This document shows, one piece after another, positions 44,927-54,228 of a stretch of 64,000 nucleotides of DNA. How positions within the stretch are numbered: the stretch's first letter is position 1; every line of letters starts with the position of its first letter. The stretch is taken from assembly GCF_000403355.2 (NCBI RefSeq), contig NZ_KE159646.1, forward strand, positions 757,420-821,419, read 5' to 3'. Below the pieces are notes generated by a model. That model saw only the letters and a list, made by a program, of their open reading frames with translations. It had not been told where the DNA came from and did not search any database. The position numbers were made by a program, and so were the translations under genes. This DNA is from Adlercreutzia caecimuris B7 (lineage in GTDB: Bacteria; Actinomycetota; Coriobacteriia; Coriobacteriales; Eggerthellaceae).

Positions 44927-44981
44927 TGTTTCTGGAGAAACGGTGCGGCCCCGTCGAGCCAGCGCCGGCAACGAAACCGAA

Positions 44982-45935
44982 TTACGCGTCCAAAAAATCG
45001 GCGGCCGATTCGGCGCAGTTGGCGCCGTCGGCCACGGCGGTCACCACCTGGCGCAGCTCCTTGGTGCGCACGTCCCCCGCCGCGAACACGTCGGCGGTGG
45101 CCGTGCGCCCCGTGCCGTCGGCGATGATGTAGCCGCCGGCATCCAGCGCGAGCGCGCCGCCCAAGAACTCGGTGTTGGGCCGCATGCCCACGGCGACGAA
45201 TACGGCCGACACGGGCAGGTCGCGCACCTCATCGGTCTTCACGTTGCGGATGCGCAGGCCGCTCACGCGCGGGCGCTCCTCATCCTCGGTGAGAAACTCC
45301 TCGGCCACGCTGTCCCAGCACATCTCCACGTTGTCCAGCTCGGCCAGGCGCTGATGGTAGATAGCCGTGGCCCGCAGCTTGTCGCGGCGGTGTACCAGAT
45401 ACACCTTGCGGCAGATGCGCGCCAGGTAGATGACGTCGGCTACGGCCGTGTTGCCGCCGCCGATAACCGCCACGTCGCGGCCGCGGAAGAAGTTGCCGTC
45501 GCAGGTGGCGCAGTAGGACACGCCGCGCCCGCGCAGCTCCTCTTCCCGGGGCAGCCCCAGCTGGGCCGCCTTCGCGCCCGTGGCCACGATGACCGTGCGC
45601 GCGTAGTAGGTGCCGAAGGGCGTAGTCAGCTTGTTCGGCTCGGCGGAAAAGTCGACCGCCGTCACTTCCTCGGAGATGGTGCCCGCGCCGAAGGAGGACG
45701 CCTGGTCGTACATGTCCATGGAAAGCTCGAAGCCGCTCGTGGAGCGGGTGTAGCCCGGGTAGTTCTCCAAATGCTCGGTCTGGGCGCACTGGCCGCCGGG
45801 CGAGAGCATCTCGAACATAGCGCAGGAAAGCCCCGCCCGCGACGCGTACAGTGCCGCCGTGAGCCCCGCCGGTCCAGCGCCGATAATGGCCACATCGAGC
45901 ACCGACTGCCCCTGGGCCTCAGTTTGTTCTGCCAT
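44982..45935 (-). CDS. trxB: Thioredoxin reductase
   Basis: FAD and NADPH enzyme that reduces thioredoxin. It has 317 residues. IGAGPAGLTAALYASRAG binds FAD, YCATCDG is the redox-active disulfide, IGGGNTAVADVIYLAR binds NADPH, and VFAAGDVRTKELRQ closes the FAD domain. The ATG at 45935 has GAGG upstream; the frame remains open for another 105 codons through repeat elements B and C, which is clearly not coding. Its substrate gene trxA is next upstream, with two palindromic elements between. Confidence 0.95.
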   Translation of the reverse strand: MAEQTEAQGQSVLDVAIIGAGPAGLTAALYASRAGLSCAMFEMLSPGGQCAQTEHLENYPGYTRSTSGFELSMDMYDQASSFGAGTISEEVTAVDFSAEPNKLTTPFGTYYARTVIVATGAKAAQLGLPREEELRGRGVSYCATCDGNFFRGRDVAVIGGGNTAVADVIYLARICRKVYLVHRRDKLRATAIYHQRLAELDNVEMCWDSVAEEFLTEDEERPRVSGLRIRNVKTDEVRDLPVSAVFVAVGMRPNTEFLGGALALDAGGYIIADGTGRTATADVFAAGDVRTKELRQVVTAVADGANCAESAADFLDA

Positions 45936-45960
45936 GGAAGGCCTCTTTCTTGCTGTAACT

Positions 45961-46090
45961 CCCCGCCTGTCGGGACCACGCGGTATTCTGATTCGCTCAG
46001 ACAGTCCTCGCTTGGTGAAACAGGACATTGAGTCCTGTTTCAGTCGCTGCGGAACTCGCTCGGTCAGAACACCCTGTGTTCCCTCTACGC
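45961..46090 (-). repeat. 130-bp covarying palindromic element, copy B (inverted)
   Basis: Same family as 10831-10960 but on the minus strand. Read that way it has GCGTAGAGG, an outer arm, GACCGAGCGAGTTCCGCAGCGA, the inner palindrome TGAAACAGGAC...GTCCTGTTTCA with a different loop, AGCGAGGACTGTCTGAGCGA, and the pairing outer arm ending in GTCCCGACAGGCGG. Its inner loop is the most divergent of the four. It lies directly upstream of trxB. Confidence 0.85.
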
Positions 46091-46110
46091 CGTATTCCAG
46101 CAGCGGCAAA

Positions 46111-46240
46111 GCGCAGAGGACCTCCGGGTGGTGCTCACCAAGCGAGTTCCGCAGCGAACGGAGATGTCCAGTGGACATTTCCGCCGAGCGAGGACTGTCT
46201 GAGCGACTGAGCATTACCCGGAGGTCTGACCGGCGAAGAG
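46111..46240 (+). repeat. 130-bp covarying palindromic element, copy C
   Basis: Same family, plus orientation, 20 bp from copy B, so the 5' ends of B and C face each other. Outer arms GACCTCCGGGTGGTGCTCA and its near-complement (46119-46137 with 46208-46226), fixed boxes AGCGAGTTCCGCAGCGA and GAGCGAGGACTGTCTGAGCGA, and inner stem around GTCCAGTGGAC. It ends 33 bp from the trxA stop codon. Confidence 0.85.
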
Positions 46241-46273
46241 TCGCAACCAAAATCTACGACTCTTCCACAGCGT

Positions 46274-46582
46274 CTACAGCATCGCCAGGATGTTCTGCTT
46301 GGGCTGAGCACCGAGGCGCTCGTTTTTCACCTGCCCGTTCTCGAACACGATAAGGGTGGGCACGCTGGAGACCTGGTACTTGAAGGCCAGATCGGGGCTC
46401 TGGTCGATGTCCACCTTGTAGACGGACACTTCGCCCGCCTTCTCGGCGGCGATCTCGTCGATGACGGGCGCCACCATGCGGCACGGGCCGCACCAGGTGG
46501 CGAAGAAGTCGACGAGCACCGGGCCTGTGGCCTTCAGCACCTTGGTCTCGAACTCGTCGGCGGACTTAATTACCTCTGCCAT
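46274..46582 (-). CDS. trxA: Thioredoxin
   Basis: A 102-residue thioredoxin with the WCGPC active site in FFATWCGPCRMVAP and the cis-proline in VSSVPTLIVFENG. It is a general disulfide reductant kept reduced by TrxB, encoded next downstream. The ATG at 46582 has CAGGAGG upstream. It is divergent from the antiporter gene; the 227-bp gap has an 8-bp inverted repeat (CGTCGATG at 46726-46733 with CATCGACG at 46748-46755) and no clear promoter pair. Confidence 0.95.
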   Translation of the reverse strand: MAEVIKSADEFETKVLKATGPVLVDFFATWCGPCRMVAPVIDEIAAEKAGEVSVYKVDIDQSPDLAFKYQVSSVPTLIVFENGQVKNERLGAQPKQNILAML

Positions 46583-46809
46583 GATAACCTCCTGGGAAGT
46601 AGGGTTTCTCGAGCGTGCGAGACAGCCCCGTCGCGAGGCCGACCGCTCCGAAAATTGTAGCGCGCTCGAAGCGGCCGCGAGTCCTCGGAGCGGATCGTCA
46701 ACCGATTGACACAGAATTGTATCGTCGTCGATGGCGCCGCACGGGCACATCGACGGCGTCGGCAGTGTATCATAGGGCCAAGCGACCCTCACCGAAGACA
46801 AGGCCCCTC

Positions 46810-48201
46810 ATGGTAACCGACCTCGTATCCCTCGCAATCATCGCGCTCATCGCCGTGATCTGCCCCATCATCTGCAAGCTCATCCCGAACAAGGCGGTGC
46901 CCGAGACGGTGCTTTTGCTGGCCGCCGGCGCCCTCGCCGGCCCGCACCTGCTGAATATCGTGCACGTGACCGACGCCACCTCGCTTTTGTCCGATTTGGG
47001 TCTGGCGTTCCTGTTCCTTCTGGCCGGCTACGAGATCAGCCCGAAGAGCCTTACGGGCGCGGAGGGCAAGCGCGGGGCGGTGACATGGTTTGTCACCTTC
47101 GCCATCGCCTTTCTCGTAGTGGTGGCCTGGCCGTCGTTCTCGGTGTTCTCGGTGGACGGCATGGCCGTGGCCATCGCGCTGACCACTACGGCCCTCGGCA
47201 CGCTTTTGCCCATCCTGCAGGAGCGCGGACTTATGGGCACGCGCATCGGCACCGAGATTTTAGCCTACGGCACCTGGGGCGAGCTTCTGCCCGTGCTGGC
47301 CATGACCCTGCTTCTGTCCACGCGGGCGAAATGGGAGACCATGCTCATCCTTCTGGCCTTCATCGCCATCGCCCTTATAGCCGCCACAGTGCCGAAGCAG
47401 GCCGAACGTTTGGGCGGCTGGCTCTACCGCTTCGTCGTGGAGAACGCCAACACCAATTCCCAGATGCTCGTGCGCACAGTGAACCTGCTGCTCATCGGAC
47501 TCACGGCCATCTCGGCCCTGTTCGATCTCGATATCGTGCTGGGCGCCTTCGCCGCCGGCTTCATCATGCGCTACCTCATTCCCGACGGCAACCCCACCCT
47601 GGAGATGAAGCACTCGGCCATGGCCTACGGCTTCTTCATCCCCCTGTTCTTCGTCATGTCCGGCGCGAAGATAGACGTGACGGCCATCGCCGCGAACCCC
47701 GAGCTTCTGGTGCTGTTCATCGCCCTGCTGCTGTTCGTGCGCGCGCTGCCCATCTTCGTGTCGCTCAGCTTTGGGAAGACCTCCCGCGACATGACCGTGC
47801 CTGAGCGGCTCACCGTGGCATTCTACTGCACCACGGCCCTGCCCATCATCGTAGCGGTGACCACCGTGGCCGTGAACGCCGGGGCCATGGATCAGGGCAC
47901 CGCCAGCGTGCTCGTGGCCGCCGGCGGCATCACCGTGTTCATCATGCCGCTTCTGGCCTCCGTCACGGCCCGTTCCGTGAATGCGCATCTCGGCGAGGCC
48001 CTGCGCGAGATTCGCGAGCAGCCCCGAGCTGTGGCCCACATTCTCGCCGAGCACCGCCGCCGCGAGCGCGAGCTGCACCGCCAGCTGAAGGCGCGCCTGC
48101 GGGAAGCGGGCCTCAAGCACAGCGACGTCTTCGACCTGACCGAGCGCTGCCCCGGCGGCATCTGCCCCGTTCCCCCCGAAGCGGACGACGACGGGCGGTA
48201 G
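46810..48201 (+). CDS. CPA2-type cation:proton antiporter
   Basis: Integral membrane protein of 463 residues with about 12 helices, of the monovalent cation:proton antiporter 2 family (KefB/NapA fold). VPETVLLLAAGALAGPHLL and FLLAGYEISP are typical N-terminal segments; GTEILAYGTWGELLPVLAM resembles the ion-binding core region. It has no TrkA-N or RCK domain; the charged cytoplasmic tail ends in CPGGICPVPPEADDD, with two cysteines. Ion (Na or K) is unknown. The ATG at 46810 has AAGG upstream. Confidence 0.85.
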   Translation: MVTDLVSLAIIALIAVICPIICKLIPNKAVPETVLLLAAGALAGPHLLNIVHVTDATSLLSDLGLAFLFLLAGYEISPKSLTGAEGKRGAVTWFVTFAIAFLVVVAWPSFSVFSVDGMAVAIALTTTALGTLLPILQERGLMGTRIGTEILAYGTWGELLPVLAMTLLLSTRAKWETMLILLAFIAIALIAATVPKQAERLGGWLYRFVVENANTNSQMLVRTVNLLLIGLTAISALFDLDIVLGAFAAGFIMRYLIPDGNPTLEMKHSAMAYGFFIPLFFVMSGAKIDVTAIAANPELLVLFIALLLFVRALPIFVSLSFGKTSRDMTVPERLTVAFYCTTALPIIVAVTTVAVNAGAMDQGTASVLVAAGGITVFIMPLLASVTARSVNAHLGEALREIREQPRAVAHILAEHRRRERELHRQLKARLREAGLKHSDVFDLTERCPGGICPVPPEADDDGR

Positions 48202-48416
48202 GACACATTCCTGTGCAGCAAGACGCCCTCATTCGCGCTCGACGCGGGGCCGATAACGGGATATGCGGTGCATTCGTGCAGGAGCACAGACGCACGCGGC
48301 TTTTTTGCTATACTATGTCAGCGTGTCATCGAACTCGGTGGCTCCGTTTCTATGACCTGGCTGTCCGCGGCGCCCGACGCGGCGGCAGTCCCGGATAAGC
48401 GAAGAAGAGGTTTTCA

Positions 48417-48926
48417 ATGAGCGAGCTTTTGTCTCAGCTGTGGACGCCTGAAATGCAGGCGGCCTTCACCGTCGTGCTCGTGCTGCTGGTCATTCTGTAC
48501 GTGCTCTCTATCGTGTGGGTCGTGCGCGATGCCTACCTGCGCGGCACCGCCTGGTACATCTGGGCCGTAGTGTCCCTGGTGCCCGTGCTCGGCGTTATCG
48601 CCTACTGCCTGCTGCGCCCGCCCCTGCTGCAACTGGACAAAGACGAGCAGGAGCTGGAGATCGCGCTCAAGCAGCGCCAGCTCATGAAGTACGGCGAGTG
48701 CGCCGCGTGCGGCTATCCCGTCGAGGCCGACTTCGTGCTGTGCCCGAACTGCCACACCCAGCTGAAGAACCTCTGCATGCGCTGTAACCACGCGCTGGAG
48801 CCTTCCTGGACGGTGTGCCCCTACTGCGCCACCCCGGTGGGCGCGCCCGCAGCCTCTTCCGGCAGCCGTCCGCGGCGCAGCGGGCCTTCCGGCAGCCGTC
48901 GCTCTTCCGGAGGCGCCCAGCAGTAG
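48417..48926 (+). CDS. Membrane protein with double zinc ribbon
   Basis: A 169-residue protein with two membrane helices (about 15-37 and 43-66), a charged segment, then two zinc ribbons: CAACGYP with CPNCHT, and CMRCNH with CPYCAT. A Ser/Arg/Gly-rich tail follows (SSGSRPRRSGPSGSRRSSGG). Similar small membrane zinc-ribbon proteins are common in actinobacteria, function unknown. The ATG at 48417 has GAAGAAGAGG upstream. A TATACT at about 48310 in an AT-rich patch may be its -10 box. Confidence 0.8.
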   Translation: MSELLSQLWTPEMQAAFTVVLVLLVILYVLSIVWVVRDAYLRGTAWYIWAVVSLVPVLGVIAYCLLRPPLLQLDKDEQELEIALKQRQLMKYGECAACGYPVEADFVLCPNCHTQLKNLCMRCNHALEPSWTVCPYCATPVGAPAASSGSRPRRSGPSGSRRSSGGAQQ

Positions 48927-48987
48927 ACGCCCCGACGCGCCGCACAGAGCGGTCCCGCGCACTTCACAAGGTTTTTCCTGATTGAGA

Positions 48988-49014
48988 CAGAGTCGCTTCG
49001 GCGGCTCTGTTTTA
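48988..49014 (+). terminator. Terminator between the zinc-ribbon gene and thrS
   Basis: A 9-bp stem with one G-T pair and a TTCG loop (48988-49009), followed by TTTTAAT. Another hairpin, GGTCGGC with GCCGACC (49022-49039), follows without a T-run. They may end the upstream gene or belong to a thrS leader; I see no T-box consensus. Confidence 0.7.
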
Positions 49015-49123
49015 ATAGCAGGGTCGGCAAAAGCCGACCGCAATGTCGATCGCCCCGGTAGTCAACGCCTGGGCGGAATGGCGCAGGTGCTCTGTCTGCA
49101 CCCGGCGCCGGAAAGGAACGGTT

Positions 49124-51043
49124 ATGAAAATCGTATTGCCCGACGGATCGAAGAAGACCCTGGAAGCCGGCGCCACCGTCGCCGACGTGGCCGCCTCCAT
49201 CGGAGCGGGTCTGGCCCGCGCGGCCCTCGGCGGAAAGATCAACGGCGCCTTCGCCGATCTGGACACGCCCGTCGCCGACGGCGCCACCGTCGAGATCATC
49301 ACCGCGAAGAGCCCCGAGGCCTTAGGCATCATGCGCCACTCCGCCGCCCACGTGATGGCCGAGGCGGTCCAAGAGCTCTACCCCGGCACCCAGATCGGCT
49401 TCGGCCCCCAGACCGAGGACGGCTTCTTCTACGACTTCGCCCTGCCCGAGGGCGTATCCATCTCGCCCGACGACTTCGCCGCCATCGAGGAGAAGATGGC
49501 CGAGATCGTGAAGCGCGACGAGCCCTTCGTGCGCGAGGTGGTCAGCCGCGACGGGGCCAAGGCCATCTTCGCTGACCAGCGCCTGAAGGCCGAGCATATC
49601 GACGACTTGCCCGCCGACGAGGAGATCGTCATTCGCCGTCACGGCAACTTCGTGGACCTGTGCAGCGGTCCTCACATGCCCTCTGCCGGCAAGATCGGCC
49701 CCTTCAAGCTCATGAAGACCGCCGGCGCCTACTGGAAGGGCGACTCCGACAACGAGATGCTCACCCGCATCTACGGCACCGCCTTCTTCAACAAGAAGGA
49801 CCTGGAGGAGTACCTGCACAACCTGGCCGAGGCCGAGAAGCGCGACCACCGCAAGCTCGGGCGCGAGCTGGGCATCTACATGATGGAGCCCATGGCCGGC
49901 GTGGGCCTGCCGCTCTACCTTCCCAAGGGCGCGCGCGTCATCCGCACCCTGCAGGAGTGGCTGCGCCGCGACCTGTACGAGCGCGGCTACGAGGAGGTCA
50001 TCACCCCGCACATCTACAACGCCGACGTGTGGAAGACGAGCGGCCACTACGGCTTCTACCATGAGAACATGTACTTCTTCCAAATCAACGAGGGCACCGA
50101 TGAGGAGCCGCGCTACTCCGAGTACGGCGTGAAGCCCATGAACTGCCCGGGGCATGTGATCATCTACAAGAACGAGCTGCACTCCTACCGCGATCTGCCG
50201 CTGCGCCTCTTCGAGTTCGGCACGGTATACCGCCACGAGATGAGCGGCGTGGTGCACGGTCTTCTGCGCGCCCGCGGCTTCACCCAGGACGACGCGCACA
50301 TCTTCTGCACCAAGGACCAGGTGGTCGACGAGGTGGTGGCCATCCTGGAGCTGGTCGACCACATCATGGACACCTTCGGCTTCACCTACGAGGCCGAGAT
50401 CTCAACCCGTCCCGACAAGTCCATCGGCACCGACGAGATGTGGGACCATGCCACCGAGTCCCTTAAACAGGCCTGCGCCCGCCGCGGGCTGGCCTACGAG
50501 ATCAACGAGGGCGACGGTGCCTTCTACGGCCCGAAGATCGACATCAAGGTGAAGGACGCCATCGGGCGCACCTGGCAGTGCTCCACGGTGCAGATCGACT
50601 TCAACATGCCCATGCGCTTCGGGCTGACCTACCGCACCGAGGACAACACCGAGGAGACCCCCTGGATGCTGCACCGCGCCATCTTCGGCTCCATCGAGCG
50701 CTTCCTCGGCATCCTCATCGAGCACTACGCCGGAGCCCTGCCGCTGTGGCTGGCCCCGGTGCAGGTGGCCGTCATCCCCATCGCCGACCGCCACAAGGAA
50801 GCTGCGGCCGAGTTCGCCGGCGAACTGAAGAGCGTGGGCGGCCGTGTGGAGATAATGGACGCCAACGAGCCCATGAAGGTGAAGATCGCCAAGGCCCAGA
50901 GCCAGAAGATCCCCTACATGGTGGTACTCGGCGACAAGGAGATCGAGGAGCGCGTCGTGTCCGTGCGCGACCGTGCCGAGGGCGATCTGGGGCAGTGGGA
51001 TCGTCAGAAGTTCATCGACGTCATCCGCGACGCGGCGATTTAG
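49124..51043 (+). CDS. thrS: Threonyl-tRNA synthetase
   Basis: Charges tRNA-Thr. It has 639 residues with all domains: TGS (MKIVLPDGSKKTLEAGATV), the editing domain with HSAAHVMAEAVQELYPG and CSGPHMPSAG, the class II core with motif 2 (FGTVYRHEMSG) and motif 3 (MLHRAIFGSIERFLGILIEH), and the anticodon-binding domain. The zinc ligands are in MNCPGHV and the later His residues. The ATG at 49124 has AAAGGAA upstream; an earlier in-frame start at 49043 lies in the leader. It ends in a strong terminator. Confidence 0.96.
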   Translation: MKIVLPDGSKKTLEAGATVADVAASIGAGLARAALGGKINGAFADLDTPVADGATVEIITAKSPEALGIMRHSAAHVMAEAVQELYPGTQIGFGPQTEDGFFYDFALPEGVSISPDDFAAIEEKMAEIVKRDEPFVREVVSRDGAKAIFADQRLKAEHIDDLPADEEIVIRRHGNFVDLCSGPHMPSAGKIGPFKLMKTAGAYWKGDSDNEMLTRIYGTAFFNKKDLEEYLHNLAEAEKRDHRKLGRELGIYMMEPMAGVGLPLYLPKGARVIRTLQEWLRRDLYERGYEEVITPHIYNADVWKTSGHYGFYHENMYFFQINEGTDEEPRYSEYGVKPMNCPGHVIIYKNELHSYRDLPLRLFEFGTVYRHEMSGVVHGLLRARGFTQDDAHIFCTKDQVVDEVVAILELVDHIMDTFGFTYEAEISTRPDKSIGTDEMWDHATESLKQACARRGLAYEINEGDGAFYGPKIDIKVKDAIGRTWQCSTVQIDFNMPMRFGLTYRTEDNTEETPWMLHRAIFGSIERFLGILIEHYAGALPLWLAPVQVAVIPIADRHKEAAAEFAGELKSVGGRVEIMDANEPMKVKIAKAQSQKIPYMVVLGDKEIEERVVSVRDRAEGDLGQWDRQKFIDVIRDAAI

Positions 51044-51087
51044 CCGTCTCGTCAGGCCCGACAGGAGCCTTATCCTGAAAACTACCG

Positions 51088-51119
51088 GCGCCGAGGGTAC
51101 CGTTCCCTCGGCGCTTTTG
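51088..51119 (+). terminator. Terminator after thrS
   Basis: A 10-bp perfect stem (GCGCCGAGGG at 51088-51097 with its complement at 51105-51114, loop of seven) followed by TTTT, 45 bases past the thrS stop. Confidence 0.88.
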
Positions 51120-51172
51120 GTATTGTTTGACGCAACGCAAGAGAAGCTACCCCGAGCAGCGAGGAGCGTGCC

Positions 51173-51463
51173 ATGGCAAAGCGAACATTCACCACCTATG
51201 CCGCCAAGATGCGGCAGGCGAACCGAGAGGCGCTCGCCACGGTGGCAGCGCTGTTCGTGATCGTCGTCACCTGGCTATCGTGGGGCATCGGCATGGCCGA
51301 CAGCGACATCGAGGTCTTCTCCACCCCCATCTGGATCATCGGCGGGTGCGTGGGCACGTGGATCGTGACCGTACTCGCCGCCATCGTTTTGGGCAAGGGC
51401 CTCTTCGCCAACTTCAACCTGGACGACGATGACGCGAGCGGCGAGGAGGCATTCCGTGGATAA
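51173..51463 (+). CDS. YhdT family small membrane protein
   Basis: A 96-residue protein with two membrane helices (about 21-39 and 52-74) and the middle WLSWGIGMADSD region typical of the YhdT/DUF997 family. Family members are encoded directly before a PanF-like sodium:solute symporter, as here, and are presumed small partner subunits. The last bases overlap the symporter start. ATG at 51173; the upstream CGAGCAGCGAGGAG region is the ribosome site. Confidence 0.85.
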   Translation: MAKRTFTTYAAKMRQANREALATVAALFVIVVTWLSWGIGMADSDIEVFSTPIWIIGGCVGTWIVTVLAAIVLGKGLFANFNLDDDDASGEEAFRG

Positions 51464-53000
51464 TCTCGACCTCGGCTTCGATAACTTCGATTTCGCGTCG
51501 CTCATATCGCCCGACAGCCTTGAGGCGCTGGCGCCGCTGGCCCCGCTGGCAGGCTTTTTGCTCATCGCCCTTGTCGCCTCCATCATCGTGCGCGGCCGTA
51601 CTCGAGCCGCCGGGGGCACCTTCGTGAACCGCTACTTCATCGGCAACCGGGCCCTGGGCGGCTTCGTGTTGGCCATGACCACCATCGCCACCTACGGGTC
51701 GGTGAGCTCCTTTGTAGGCGGCCCCGGCCAAGCTTGGGACATCGGTTTCGGTTGGGTGTACATGGCCGTGGTGCAGGTGACCGCCCTCGTGCTGCTCTAC
51801 GGCATCTTCGGCAAGAAGATGGGACTCATCTCCCGCAAGCTGAACGCCGTGACCGTCGTGGACGTCATCCGAGCCCGCTACGGCTCCAACGCCCTGGCGA
51901 ACCTGTCGGCGCTGGTCATCGTGCTGTTCTTCGCCGCCACCATGGTGGCTCAGTTCGTGGGCGGCGCGAAGCTCTTCGAAGCGGTGACCGGCTATTCCTA
52001 CGTAATAGGCCTGGGTCTGTTCGGCGTGGCCGTGGTGCTGTTCACCACTATCGGAGGTTTCCGCGGCGTGGCTGTGACCGACGCGCTATGCGGCGTCATG
52101 ATGCTCGTGGGCATCGTGATTCTGGCTTGCGGCATTCTGGATGCCGGCGGTGGCTACGAGGCTATCATGCACTCCATCGCCATCTACCATCCCGAGATGC
52201 TGGAGCCCTTCGCGGGAGGCGCCATGCCGCCCTCGCTGTACCTGACCCAGTGGCTGCTCGTGGGCGTGTTCACCTTCGTGCTGCCCCAATCGGTGGTGCG
52301 CACCATGGGCTACCGCGACACCCGGGCCCTGCACTCCGCCATGATCTGGGGCACCGTTATCATCGGCGCTATGATGATCGGCGTCACCTCGCTCGGCGTG
52401 CTGTCGGCCGGCGTGCTCACCGAGGATCTGGCCGCCTACGGGGGCAGCGTCGACAACATCATTCCCAGTGTGATTGTGGAATCACTGCCGCCGGTGCTCG
52501 CGGGCGTGGCCATCATCGGCCCTGTGGCCGCCTCCATCTCCACAGTGTCCTCGCTGCTCATCTCCTCGTCGTCGGCCATTATCAAGGATGTGTGCCTGCA
52601 CGCCTGCGAATCGCGCGGCATTGCCGCGCGCGAAGGCAAGGTGGCCTTCTGGAGCCAGGCGATTACCCTGCTTCTGGGCGTGGCGGTGTTCGCCCTGTCC
52701 GTCACGCCGCCCGACGTCATCTGGAAGATCAACATGTTCGCCTTCGGCGGTTTGGAGACGGCGTTCTTCTTTGTGCTGGTCTGCGGTCTGTTCTGGAAAC
52801 GGGCCAATGCGCTGGGCGCCCTGCTCTCGCTCGTCGGCGGTACGGCGGCCTACTGCGCCACCATGGCCCTGGGTTTCAAGGTAGCCGACCTGCACCAGAT
52901 CGTCATCGGCATTGCCGTGGCAGCTGTGCTCATGCTGCTCGGCAGCCTTATCGGCAAGCAAAGGCCCAACGCTCGCATGGAGGTGTTCTTTCCCGAATAG
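51456..53000 (+). CDS. panF: Sodium:solute symporter (PanF-like)
   Basis: Sodium-coupled symporter of the SSS family, 514 residues with about 13 helices. RYFIGNRALGGFVLAMT and YGSVSSFVGGPGQAWDIG match the pantothenate transporter subgroup; GPVAASISTVSSLLISSSS carries the sodium-site serines. The pairing with yhdT supports the PanF call, although other carboxylates cannot be excluded. It starts at a GTG at 51456 with GAGGAGG upstream and overlaps yhdT by eight bases. Confidence 0.82.
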   Translation: MDNLDLGFDNFDFASLISPDSLEALAPLAPLAGFLLIALVASIIVRGRTRAAGGTFVNRYFIGNRALGGFVLAMTTIATYGSVSSFVGGPGQAWDIGFGWVYMAVVQVTALVLLYGIFGKKMGLISRKLNAVTVVDVIRARYGSNALANLSALVIVLFFAATMVAQFVGGAKLFEAVTGYSYVIGLGLFGVAVVLFTTIGGFRGVAVTDALCGVMMLVGIVILACGILDAGGGYEAIMHSIAIYHPEMLEPFAGGAMPPSLYLTQWLLVGVFTFVLPQSVVRTMGYRDTRALHSAMIWGTVIIGAMMIGVTSLGVLSAGVLTEDLAAYGGSVDNIIPSVIVESLPPVLAGVAIIGPVAASISTVSSLLISSSSAIIKDVCLHACESRGIAAREGKVAFWSQAITLLLGVAVFALSVTPPDVIWKINMFAFGGLETAFFFVLVCGLFWKRANALGALLSLVGGTAAYCATMALGFKVADLHQIVIGIAVAAVLMLLGSLIGKQRPNARMEVFFPE

Positions 53001-53070
53001 GCTATTGGGAAGACCTTGCACGACGACAGTTGAAGCGACGGCGAGGCATCAACCTGCCCGCAAGCTTCGC

Positions 53071-54039
53071 TCATTCCAAGCCGCGACCTAATGCGAGGAA
53101 GTTCATCACGAGCGACACCATGGCCTCTTTCTCATCCGGTCGCGACTCGGCGATCATGATGGTGGTAGCCACGAGCGCATCATCACCAACGAGCTTGCGG
53201 TCATCGTCGTACAACAGCCCGTTGCGATCGAGGAAGTACAGGAACAAGCTGGCGGCAATGCGCTTGTTGCCATCGTGGAACGAGTGGTTCTTCACGATGA
53301 AATACAGCAAATTCGCCGCCTTCTCCTGCACCGAGGGGTACAGCTCCTGGCCGCCGAATGACTGATAGATGGCCGCGATGCTGCTATGAAACGAATCATC
53401 TTTCTCGACACCGAAGATATCGCTCTCGCCAGCAAAGCGCAAGCTGCCGATAAGATCGCGGCACTCATCGTAGTCAAGCACGTACACACCCTCGGAGCCC
53501 CGCGGACGCCCCAGGCTCTGATGGTCGTAGTCATCCAGAAGATCGAGGGCCGGAGCGTAGCTTTTGACGATCTCCAGAATCTGCGCGGCACCGATCTCTT
53601 CGGGCAATCGCTCCATGACCGAGATAACCTGGGCAAGCTGGGCGAGGCGCTTCTCGTTCTCGGCACGACCCTCGATGATGTAGCGGCGAAGCACATCGGT
53701 GGCCCAGCGACGGAACTCCACGCCGCGCTGGGATTTCACCCGATAGCCCACCGAGATGATGACATCGAGGTTATAGTATTCGACCTGCCGCTCTACCTCG
53801 CGATCACCTTCGATTTGAACTTGTGCAATTTTTGCACAAGTTGAATCGCGGTCAACTTCCCCTTCCTTATAGACATTTGCAATGTGCCGGCTGATGACAG
53901 TTCTGTCTCGGTCAAATAGAATCGCCAGTTGTTCCTTGGTCAGCCAAACTGTACTCTGGTCAGATGCCACCTCCAAATTCACCTCCCCATCAGAGGATTC
54001 GAAAAGAACGATCTGGGATACACCGTTTGCCTCGACCAT
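53071..54039 (-). CDS. RhuM-like protein fused to a Fic/Doc domain
   Basis: A 322-residue protein. The N-terminal RhuM part has VWLTKEQLAILFDRDRTVIS, then NLDVIISVGYRVKSQRGVEFRRWA. The C-terminal Fic/Doc domain has the catalytic motif HSFHDGNKRIAASLFLYFL. Fic proteins usually transfer AMP or phosphate to a target protein and often act as toxins; RhuM proteins are accessory genes of unsettled function. No separate antitoxin gene is visible, so an inhibitory helix may be internal. The ATG at 54039 has AAAGGAG upstream. The flank at 54160-54240 is AT-rich, suggesting transfer. Confidence 0.85.
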   Translation of the reverse strand: MVEANGVSQIVLFESSDGEVNLEVASDQSTVWLTKEQLAILFDRDRTVISRHIANVYKEGEVDRDSTCAKIAQVQIEGDREVERQVEYYNLDVIISVGYRVKSQRGVEFRRWATDVLRRYIIEGRAENEKRLAQLAQVISVMERLPEEIGAAQILEIVKSYAPALDLLDDYDHQSLGRPRGSEGVYVLDYDECRDLIGSLRFAGESDIFGVEKDDSFHSSIAAIYQSFGGQELYPSVQEKAANLLYFIVKNHSFHDGNKRIAASLFLYFLDRNGLLYDDDRKLVGDDALVATTIMIAESRPDEKEAMVSLVMNFLALGRGLE

Positions 54040-54228
54040 GCCGGCTCCTTTCTCGCTTGGCATCACAAAGGGACCGCTCAGCCCGCAAGCGAATCCAATG
54101 GAGACCGCTCCGCGCTGCTGAGCTCCACCCCGAGCCTATCACGGAAGCGCGCGACATTTCTATAGTCGCAATAGTCCGATTTTTATCGCTATCGTAATAC
54201 AAACCATCAATAAAAGTAATTCGCCCTC

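Noticed and set aside
44982..46250. TrxB extended N-terminally by 105 codons
   Set aside because: The extra frame runs through two copies of the palindromic element and has no homology to TrxB; the ATG at 45935 with a ribosome site gives the normal length.
48960..49123. T-box before thrS
   Set aside because: Two hairpins are present but no conserved T-box sequence or stem I elements were seen; the first hairpin looks like a terminator of the previous gene.
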